DNA of 5,803 nt from Myxococcales bacterium. GTDB lineage: Bacteria; Myxococcota_A; Polyangia; Polyangiales; Houyiibacteriaceae. Location: the NCBI GenBank assembly GCA_030622585.1, contig JAUXFZ010000183.1, forward strand, positions 1-5,803. The letters are read 5' to 3'. Position numbers and translations under genes: made by a program. Below the pieces are notes generated by a model, which worked only from the letters and a program-made list of their open reading frames with translations, searched no databases and was not told the DNA's origin. Every line of letters begins with the position of its first letter. Position 1 is the first letter of the stretch. This document shows positions 1-5,719 of this stretch, piece after piece.

Positions 1-1
1 C

Positions 2-214
2 GAACACTGCAAAACGCGCGAGATCGACCTGTGGGGGGCGATTGCCATCGGCGTCGGGGGCATGGTGGGGGGTGGCATCTTCGCGGTGCTCGGCCTAGCG
101 GCCACCCTTGCCGGTGGAGCGACGCCTGTAGCGTTTCTCGTAGCGGGCCTCGTCGTGCTCGGCTTCGTCATCGAGGCGCCTTACCTCGCCACGAGCAAGC
201 GCTCTACGGACTAG
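2..214 (+). CDS. Remnant of an APC-family amino-acid permease (5' end outside window; probable pseudogene)
   Basis: Frame 2 is open from the window edge to a TAG at 212-214 and gives 70 residues. The first part matches the start of APC-superfamily amino-acid permeases: a charged lead (KTREID) runs into LWGAIAIGVGG and MVGGGIFAVLG, the glycine-rich, partly unwound TM1 motif that binds substrate backbone in this family. AGGATPVAFLVAG then begins TM2. After LVVLGFVIEA the protein ends in a short polar tail (SKRSTD). Full-length permeases have about 12 membrane segments and over 400 residues, so about 10 segments are missing. The tail reads like the last helix and C-terminus of such a permease, which suggests an in-frame internal deletion. 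The frame cannot continue elsewhere, because the opposite strand is occupied by another gene from 211 onward. A transport function is unlikely. A small two-helix membrane protein is the alternative. The family match is fairly sure; the deletion is inference. Confidence 0.6.
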   Translation, partial: EHCKTREIDLWGAIAIGVGGMVGGGIFAVLGLAATLAGGATPVAFLVAGLVVLGFVIEAPYLATSKRSTD

Positions 215-951
215 CTCTGGGCGACCCAGAGAAGCGCTTCGTCACGTTCGCCCATCGCGAACGCGCGAACCTCCGCATCGACGAAACGCGACGCCATCCG
301 CGGTAGCGCGGACACGATGCGATCCGCGGTGACGATGGCGACCCGTCGAATCTTGCTGTGGTGCTCCCGTACGAAGCGCATGTGCGAGCTGAACGCTGCG
401 AAGTCGTCCCAGCCAGGAAAGTGCTCTGCGTCGATCATCAAGCCGTTGAGCCCGCCGGCCTTCTCGATGTAAGGGTCGATTTCCGCACTCACGCGCTCGA
501 AGTCGGCGGCTTCGAGCTCGCCTTTGGGGTGCAGCACCAAGACGCCCTTGCCTTCGATGAGGTCGAACGATAGATGACCCTGCGAGGGTGGTTCCGAGAT
601 CCACTGGCGGGCGGCTTCGAGGTCGTCGTCATCGAACACGCGCACTTCGCCTGGTACTGCAAACCCGAAAGCCTTGATCACATTCTCGATCCAGTCGACA
701 TCGGTCACCACGGCGACGCGCTCGAACGAGGTGAGGTGCTTCATGCCCACTTTGGCGTCTTCCCAGGCCGCGCCTCCCGTGTACCCTTTGAACTCTTCCC
801 CGAAGACGTAGAGCAAGCGCACCTTCTTGTGTCGGGTCAGCTGCTCTTCGACCGCCGGAACGAGCACTGTCTTGTAGTCCTCCGCCGTCACGTCGCCGCT
901 TGCTTTGAGTCCGAGCACTCGCTCGGGAAGGTCTGTCATCACCTCGATCAT
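211..951 (-). CDS. Tandem SpoIIAA-like (STAS-fold) domain protein, 246 aa
   Basis: This encodes a soluble cytoplasmic protein with no signal peptide, membrane segment or cysteine. It contains two copies of the SpoIIAA-like domain (PF11964 type), roughly residues 5-118 and 128-245. Copy 1 has FKGYTGGAAWEDAK (54-67), then FERVAVVTDVDWI (76-88) and a VRVFDDDD strand with the helix LEAARQWI (103-118). Copy 2 has FPGWDDFAAF (178-187), IRRVAIVTADRI (201-212) and VRAFAMGERDEALLWV (228-243) at matching spacing. Most family members are single domains of about 120 residues, so this is a fused duplication. The ATG at 949-951 is chosen because AAAGGAG lies 6 bases upstream and the domain begins at once. 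The same frame stays open upstream to an ATG at 1042-1044, but that extension would overlap the slyD gene and has no family similarity. The domain's biochemical role is poorly known; binding of small hydrophobic ligands or membrane-associated regulation has been suggested. It is transcribed divergently from slyD. Confidence 0.85.
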   Translation of the reverse strand: MIEVMTDLPERVLGLKASGDVTAEDYKTVLVPAVEEQLTRHKKVRLLYVFGEEFKGYTGGAAWEDAKVGMKHLTSFERVAVVTDVDWIENVIKAFGFAVPGEVRVFDDDDLEAARQWISEPPSQGHLSFDLIEGKGVLVLHPKGELEAADFERVSAEIDPYIEKAGGLNGLMIDAEHFPGWDDFAAFSSHMRFVREHHSKIRRVAIVTADRIVSALPRMASRFVDAEVRAFAMGERDEALLWVAQS

Positions 952-1018
952 GGGGGGCTCCTTTCGGTATCGCTCCGGTAGCGCAGGGCGGCATGTATGG
1001 CATGGTCGCGCCCGCATC
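952..1018. promoter_or_regulatory. Divergent intergenic region between the SpoIIAA-like gene and slyD
   Basis: These 67 bases must hold the start signals of both flanking genes, unless transcription starts inside one of them. I see no convincing -35/-10 pair. A short dyad, CGCT-CCGGT-AGCG, lies at 971-983. A direct repeat, GGCATG, sits at 990-995 and 999-1004 just upstream of slyD. Neither is strong enough to name a regulator. Confidence 0.4.
958..964 (-). promoter_or_regulatory. Ribosome binding site of the tandem SpoIIAA-like gene
   Basis: The minus strand reads AAAGGAG, then six C, then ATG at 951-949. This is a near-ideal Shine-Dalgarno sequence with suitable spacing, and it fixes the start of the 246-residue protein over the longer frame that begins at 1044. 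Confidence 0.8.
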
Positions 1019-1507
1019 ATGACCGACAAGATTACAGCAAACAAAGTGGTTTCTCTTGCCTACACCCTGCGCGACGATGACGGTGAAGTCATCGACGAGT
1101 CGGAGAGTGGGAGCCCTCTGCTTTATCTCCACGGCGCCCAGAACATCGTTCCCGGCCTCGAGGAGCAGCTCGAAGGCATCGCCGAGGGGGAGTCGCTCAA
1201 AGCCACCGTATCGCCCGAGAAGGGATATGGCCCACGGGTCGGCACGGCTCGTGAGGTTCCGCGTAACCTATTTCCCGCCGACGCGGAGCTAGCCGCCGGC
1301 ATGCAGGTCATCGCGCACGACGATTCGGGCAGGCAGATCCCGTTCTTCATCACGGGCATTACCGAAGACACCATTACGGTTGATCCCAATCATCCGCTTG
1401 CCGGGGAGACCCTGCACTTCGAGGTGACGGTGGAGTCGCTTCGAGATGCGACCGAAGAGGAGGTCGCCCACGGCCACCCGCACGGCGCCGGCGGTCACCA
1501 CCACTGA
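1019..1507 (+). CDS. slyD: SlyD-type FKBP peptidyl-prolyl cis-trans isomerase, 162 aa
   Basis: The product catalyses cis-trans isomerisation of prolyl peptide bonds and acts as a cytoplasmic folding chaperone. In E. coli, SlyD also delivers Ni to hydrogenase maturation. The FKBP half is split by the insert-in-flap chaperone domain, as in SlyD: VVSLAYTLRDDDGEVIDES (10-28) and PLLYLHGAQNIVPGLEEQLEG (33-53) come first, the insert domain spans about 71-125, and the FKBP strand returns at NHPLAGETLHFEVTV (124-138). The tail ATEEEVAHGHPHGAGGHHH (144-162) starts like the E. coli metal-binding tail but is short: it has seven His and no Cys, whereas E. coli SlyD has a long His/Cys-rich tail. The ATG at 1019 is chosen by homology; the frame is open back to 905, into the SpoIIAA-like gene. 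No clear Shine-Dalgarno sequence precedes it, so weak or leaderless initiation is possible. The gene ends 12 bp from the convergent porin gene. Confidence 0.92.
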   Translation: MTDKITANKVVSLAYTLRDDDGEVIDESESGSPLLYLHGAQNIVPGLEEQLEGIAEGESLKATVSPEKGYGPRVGTAREVPRNLFPADAELAAGMQVIAHDDSGRQIPFFITGITEDTITVDPNHPLAGETLHFEVTVESLRDATEEEVAHGHPHGAGGHHH

Positions 1508-1519
1508 GCAACGCCTACG

Positions 1520-3169
1520 TCAGAACAGGAACTGGAGCTGTAGGTTGAGCCGGAAGCCGTTCCGACGGCCGGCTTCCCATCGTTGCGCCATCCACGCCGC
1601 CTCCGCGACGACCTTGAGACTGTTGCCGATGATGTGCGAAGTGCCGGCCAGCGCTAGCTCGTTGTTGGTCGTCTGATCGCCGTTCTGACCATACTGCTCG
1701 ATCGCCGCCGCTGGATCGGTGGCGTTCGCGATCTGGAACTCGCCGTAGCTCCTCGCGTCGCTTCGGAGCCATGGGGTGAGGTACGTGACGCTGTACCGTA
1801 GAGCGAGCTCCCACGTTAAGGAGAACCGATAGCCCGTCTCGGCCATGAACCCTATCGGGCCAAAGAGGATCTTGCCTCCTTGCCAGGGCTCGTACCAAGC
1901 CAGGTAGCTGACGACGTTCATGTGCACGTGGCGGATCTTGCCGAGCCACTCCGCGGAAAGCCGTAGGCCGAGGTCCTGGGTGGCTTTGGGCCGTGCGTCC
2001 CAGGCGACGCCGACGCCCACGCTGTGCCGAAGCTCCTTGCTTCCCGTGGTGTCACTGTTGGTGTCGGTGTTGATCGCGCCGAAGTTTTTCGCGGCACGAG
2101 CCACGAGCTCCGGGTGAAACTCGCTGATGACCTCTCCAAACCCGAAGTCCGAGGCGTTCTGCGGAACTTCCCCGTACACTTCGGTGATCCCGACGGCGTG
2201 AGAAGCGCGCGCATTGGTTCCGCTGAAGATACCGATCGCGTACTCCGCCTTGAGAAAGCCGCCGGTGCCTAGCATTTCTGCGCCCACCTGGCGCTCGGAG
2301 CCGAACATCCTGGTGGTCGGCGCCCAGTCCACGAGGGAGAGGGCGGCGAAGGATTGCGCCCGGTAGCGGTCGTAGGGGATCTTGAACTGCCCGACTCGGA
2401 ACGTGGCGAACTTGAAGCGCGTGAACGCGAACCACATGTCGATCAGCTCGAAGGCACTCGGCGTGAGGTTGATCTGAAAGCGGCTCCGGATCCGTCCGTC
2501 GATGAACGAGCTCGAGAGCGTCGTCCGGATCCGGCGAAATTCGAGCGTCTCTTGCGAGCTCTTGTCGAACCCCGCGCCCGCGAACTCCTGTTCGTACTCG
2601 AACTCCAACTGGGCGGCGAAACCGATTCCTATCCAGTCGTCGCCTTTGCCGATCCGTACTCGAACCGGCCCAAGACGCATGGGCAGCGTTCGGCCGTCGG
2701 GAATGTCGGGCTCTGCTTCGGCAAGCGTCGTAGTGCTGGGCTCGGCGGACAGAGCGTCGCCCACGTCGTCTTCAACCTGCTCGCTGATGGAACCACTCTC
2801 CCTGGCGACCGCCAAGGTTCCCTTTTTTTGCTGCTCCTTCGCCTCTTGTTTGTCGAGCTCGTCCTCGATGCAATCGAGGTCGCATTCCTTGGCCGCGTCC
2901 TCGCCGCCTTCGGTGCCCTCTTTCCCGTCCACCTTGGCCGCAGGCTCCGGCCTGATCTCGGTGAGCGACGGCTCTCCGCCGAGTTGCTCGTTGTCTTCGC
3001 GGTCGCCTTCGGGCTTTACGAGGCGCGGGTGTTTGTTTTCGGCCTTCTGCTCCGGCGCGCTGCCGGCGTCCTGCCCGGACGGACTGCCCGCATCGGGCTC
3101 TTCAGCAAGCGCGGACGAGGCGCTCCCGACCATGAGAACCACGAGGATCCATCGTGCATGGGAGCGCAT
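1520..3169 (-). CDS. Phosphate-selective-porin-like (OprO/OprP family) outer-membrane beta-barrel protein, 549 aa
   Basis: This is an outer-membrane channel. The Sec signal peptide is MRSHARW plus the hydrophobic stretch ILVVLMVG, with cleavage likely after SSALA at residue 22. Residues 23-160 form a polar, strongly acidic low-complexity extension (PDAGSPSGQDAGS at the start) with a CDLDC motif (96-100) and a short charged helix (101-116). The barrel starts near 168 with alternating strands. The family hallmark RVGQFKIPYDRYR is at 258-270, followed by a SERQVGAEMLG segment (291-301). The last strand, LNLQLQFLF (541-549), ends in Phe, the usual recognition signal for the BAM assembly machinery. 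Members of this family (PF07396 type) often carry anions or phosphate, but the substrate cannot be read here. The ATG is chosen because it starts a proper signal peptide and an in-frame stop lies just upstream at 3191-3193. Its Shine-Dalgarno sequence is weak. The gene lies 33 bp downstream of the acylase gene and is probably cotranscribed, perhaps with reinitiation or coupling. Confidence 0.85.
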   Translation of the reverse strand: MRSHARWILVVLMVGSASSALAEEPDAGSPSGQDAGSAPEQKAENKHPRLVKPEGDREDNEQLGGEPSLTEIRPEPAAKVDGKEGTEGGEDAAKECDLDCIEDELDKQEAKEQQKKGTLAVARESGSISEQVEDDVGDALSAEPSTTTLAEAEPDIPDGRTLPMRLGPVRVRIGKGDDWIGIGFAAQLEFEYEQEFAGAGFDKSSQETLEFRRIRTTLSSSFIDGRIRSRFQINLTPSAFELIDMWFAFTRFKFATFRVGQFKIPYDRYRAQSFAALSLVDWAPTTRMFGSERQVGAEMLGTGGFLKAEYAIGIFSGTNARASHAVGITEVYGEVPQNASDFGFGEVISEFHPELVARAAKNFGAINTDTNSDTTGSKELRHSVGVGVAWDARPKATQDLGLRLSAEWLGKIRHVHMNVVSYLAWYEPWQGGKILFGPIGFMAETGYRFSLTWELALRYSVTYLTPWLRSDARSYGEFQIANATDPAAAIEQYGQNGDQTTNNELALAGTSHIIGNSLKVVAEAAWMAQRWEAGRRNGFRLNLQLQFLF

Positions 3170-3202
3170 CGACCGTAGGATGCCAGCCGGTCAGGGCCCC
3201 GA

Positions 3203-5719
3203 CTAGTTTTCCGAGCCCATGATCTCCATTTCGGAGATTTTCGTCGCTTCGATGTCCGCCGCGCAATACGGCATGTCGTTCCAGGCCTTGTCGGAATAGA
3301 CCTGAGTCAAATCAGCGAAGTGGTCCGATGCCGGGTCGCTCGACTGCGAGTAGGTCAGAACGGCATAGGCATCCGGGCACTCGGTTTCGTCCCAGGTGAC
3401 GGTCTGCATGTAACTGTTTCCGTGGGGGATGTCCGCGTAGCCCACTTGATCCACGAACCTCGAGCTGATCACGCTGAACATGAAACGCGACGCGCCTCCA
3501 TGGATCGGAATGTTTTGGCCGTCGCCGACCGGCCGGAACTGTACTTCACCCCAGGGTCGGTCCAGCGGGATGCCGCCATCGACCATGAAGTCGACGCCGG
3601 CGCCGAGCGATGCCTTGACCGCTTCGACTACATCGGGGTCGTCGTCATTGAGCGTGTTGGGCGTGTTGACCGGATCCTCGGCGTCAAACGGAACCGCCCA
3701 AAGGTCATCGGCATTCTGCACCCGGCGCCAAAACTCGTTCCAGATCGTCGAGCCCACACTGTCGTTGTTGAAGCGGCCGTCCCAGGCATCGAGAATTCCG
3801 CAGGCGCTTTCGGCTTCGGTCGGGTTGTCACTGTACGTGCTCCAGTCCCCCACGCTGTCGCAGATCGCGAGTACGTCGGTGAGGGTCATCTCTTCGGCGA
3901 TGTTGCGGTTGCCGTACATGACATCCTGCAAGAGCTCCACGGTGAAGCCAGGCTCCGCGCTCAGGCCATCCGTGCCCGCGATTCGCCCTTCGGCTTGCAC
4001 GAACGCCTGCCGCGTTCGGAGCGACTGTTGAACGCCTTCGATTCCGATGAGCGGTGAGAAACCCGTCAGTAGCTGGTCGGGGTTGCTCAACCAGTAGCTG
4101 TCGTTGGAGTTGGCTGTGTACGGCACCCCTGGGCCGGTCGGGAGCTTCGGGAGGTTGGCGAGTCCGCAGAGCCCTTCGGGCCCGTCCGGGTCGCTTCCCC
4201 ACTCGCACTCGCTTCGCGATCCGTTGAGCGTATAGAAACGATTCACGCTGAGAGCCACAGAGATGACGCTGTCGGCGCAGCTGTTGAGTTTCTCTTCGGT
4301 CACGTTCGGCACCGTGGTGATGTCCGCGTAGTACCCCGTGCCGGCCCGGTCAGCCGCAATCGTGTTCACCCACGGTAGACCGATCATGCTCAACGCTTCT
4401 TCGAGCTCGGCGATGCAGTTCGACTGACCCATCGCGCGGAGCTGGTTGAAGATGCGGGTGTTGTCGAAGTTCGCGTCTTGGATTGCGACGACCGTGTTGT
4501 TTCCGGTCGGCCAGCCGCCGAAGCCCGCATTGACCAAGGCCAGGTCGATGATCGGTCCGTACTGGCTCATGTAGATCTCTTCGACCCGATCCTCGATGGT
4601 CCCGTTCTCGAGCTTCACCTGGATAGGTACGTCGAACGTCTCGATGTCGCGCACTTCACCATCGTACATGTACCTCATCGGGTCATCTTCGAGCAGGTGC
4701 AGCTCGTGGCCCGTGAAGCGCCGGCCGGTCGATACGGTGTGCGTCCACGCGAGGTCTTCGTTGAAGCCGATGTTGATCAGCGGGATGCCCTGCAGGGTGG
4801 CGCCCATGACGTCGTAGACGCCCGGGATCGTCAGGTGCTGGATGAACCAGCGCTCGGGACCGGACCACGGGAAATGCGGGTTCCCGAGCAGGATGCCGTA
4901 TTCGGTTTGCGATCCCTCGGCCCCAATGGCGTACGCGTTGCTGCCCATGGCGGTCACCTCGGGCAGGCCGAAGGCCGCTTCTTCGATCACGAGGCTTTCA
5001 GGCGTTACGGCGGGGCTCGCGGAGGCCAATGACATCACCGGTGCGTCGGCTTCGAGGATGAGCCGTGCCAGCGCGCCGATGCCTGCGCGGACCATGAGCT
5101 TCCAATACACCTTCCCGAGGTCGATCTCGGTGACCGGGCGTACCCAGTCCGCGTCGCGGCAGCCTTCAGGACCATCCGCGAGATTCTCGACTCCGGTTTC
5201 GGCGAGGTATCTGTTGAGGCCCGACGCGTAGCCACGCACCAGAGCCCGCAGGGTGTCGTCCAGTTCTCCGAGGAACTCGTTCTCGATGAACTCGTCGGTG
5301 TTGAAGAACGTGTAAACCAGATCGTTCGCGAGGTTGCCCTCAGCCTCACCAAACCAGCGCAAGCTCTGGCCGTTGGCGCGAACGATCTCTTTCATCAGAA
5401 CGCAGTAGTTCTGCTGTGCATAGGCGTATGAAGTGCCGTAGCCTAAACTGCCCCAGTCGTCGGCCGTGATGTGGGGGATGCCGTACTCGGTCGTCACGAT
5501 CGTGGCGCTGTAGTTGCCGTCTCCGGGCTCACCGAGACTGGCTGCCGGGCTGCCGTCGCCGCAGAGGTCGATGCTTCCACCGACACCGCCGGAGCCTCCA
5601 CCGGCTCCACCGACACCACCGGCCCCGCCGCTGCCGGCCATCCCCGAGCTGCTGCTCGAGTCACAACCCGCGAGCGCGACCATTGCGCACAACCCACCTA
5701 AGACTACGAGACGCGCCAT
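3203..5719 (-). CDS. Lipoprotein penicillin-acylase-family hydrolase (acyl-homoserine-lactone/aculeacin acylase type), 838 aa
   Basis: This Ntn hydrolase cuts an amide-linked acyl chain; relatives PvdQ, QuiP and aculeacin A acylase act on acyl-homoserine lactones, siderophore precursors or lipopeptides. The lipobox LAGC (16-19) predicts lipidation at Cys19. A Ser run and a Gly/Ala/Ser linker (20-49), then CGDG (53-56), tether the enzyme in the envelope. The alpha chain spans about 68-235, starting near ATIVTTEYGIPHITADD (72-88), and a spacer ends at Gly259. Self-cleavage before Ser260 would expose the nucleophile of the beta chain (SNAYAIG). His282 in LLGNPHFPW falls at beta-chain position 23 and Val329 in WTHTVS at position 70, exactly the spacing of PvdQ's His and Val. 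The catalytic Asn should lie in NSNDSYW (537-543). Length is slightly above the usual 760-800 because of the linker. Apart from Cys19 there are 11 cysteines, so disulfides are possible. AGGAGG at good spacing supports the ATG. It is the first gene of a likely operon with the downstream porin. The actual substrate is unknown. Confidence 0.9.
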   Translation of the reverse strand: MARLVVLGGLCAMVALAGCDSSSSSGMAGSGGAGGVGGAGGGSGGVGGSIDLCGDGSPAASLGEPGDGNYSATIVTTEYGIPHITADDWGSLGYGTSYAYAQQNYCVLMKEIVRANGQSLRWFGEAEGNLANDLVYTFFNTDEFIENEFLGELDDTLRALVRGYASGLNRYLAETGVENLADGPEGCRDADWVRPVTEIDLGKVYWKLMVRAGIGALARLILEADAPVMSLASASPAVTPESLVIEEAAFGLPEVTAMGSNAYAIGAEGSQTEYGILLGNPHFPWSGPERWFIQHLTIPGVYDVMGATLQGIPLINIGFNEDLAWTHTVSTGRRFTGHELHLLEDDPMRYMYDGEVRDIETFDVPIQVKLENGTIEDRVEEIYMSQYGPIIDLALVNAGFGGWPTGNNTVVAIQDANFDNTRIFNQLRAMGQSNCIAELEEALSMIGLPWVNTIAADRAGTGYYADITTVPNVTEEKLNSCADSVISVALSVNRFYTLNGSRSECEWGSDPDGPEGLCGLANLPKLPTGPGVPYTANSNDSYWLSNPDQLLTGFSPLIGIEGVQQSLRTRQAFVQAEGRIAGTDGLSAEPGFTVELLQDVMYGNRNIAEEMTLTDVLAICDSVGDWSTYSDNPTEAESACGILDAWDGRFNNDSVGSTIWNEFWRRVQNADDLWAVPFDAEDPVNTPNTLNDDDPDVVEAVKASLGAGVDFMVDGGIPLDRPWGEVQFRPVGDGQNIPIHGGASRFMFSVISSRFVDQVGYADIPHGNSYMQTVTWDETECPDAYAVLTYSQSSDPASDHFADLTQVYSDKAWNDMPYCAADIEATKISEMEIMGSEN
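5573..5644 (-). repeat. Low-complexity Gly-rich linker with a 30-bp tandem duplication
   Basis: This segment encodes residues 26-49 of the acylase, almost all Gly with Ala, Ser, Val and Met. The 17-base stretch at 5576-5592 (TCCACCGACACCGCCGG on the plus strand) recurs at 5606-5622 with one mismatch. The 30-base period equals ten codons and gives the two copies GGAGGVGGAG and GGSGGVGGSI. The linker probably grew by slippage and may vary in length between strains. It would act as a flexible spacer between the lipid anchor and the enzyme. Confidence 0.75.

Noticed and set aside
905..1018. Upstream start for SlyD at 905 or 950
   Set aside because: The extension would run into the divergent gene and does not resemble SlyD N-termini; the protein family begins at the ATG at 1019.
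949..1044. N-terminal extension of the SpoIIAA-like protein starting at 1044
   Set aside because: The extra 31 residues are basic and unlike the family, and they would overlap the slyD start. The ATG at 951 has AAAGGAG at ideal spacing.
629..1132. Second minus-strand frame of 167 residues overlapping the SpoIIAA-like gene
   Set aside because: It is an alternative frame with Arg-rich composition and no domain, fully explained by the overlapping SpoIIAA-like and slyD genes.
1508..1519. Terminator between the convergent slyD and porin genes
   Set aside because: Only 12 bases separate the stops, with no hairpin or T tract visible.
2354..3178. Plus-strand open frame of 274 residues opposite the porin gene
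   Set aside because: It is a shadow of the porin gene in GC-rich DNA. Its product has Arg/Leu-rich, low-complexity composition without a recognisable domain, whereas the minus-strand frame has a signal peptide, barrel strands and a terminal Phe.
3170..3202. GGGCCC-centred palindrome in the acylase-porin gap as a possible terminator
   Set aside because: The inverted repeat around 3190-3203 has no loop and no following T run, so it cannot act as a normal intrinsic terminator; readthrough into the porin is more likely.
3320..4057. Plus-strand open frame of 245 residues opposite the acylase gene
   Set aside because: It lies wholly inside the acylase coding region, whose family motifs are unmistakable. 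The antisense product shows no domain and has no supporting start signal.
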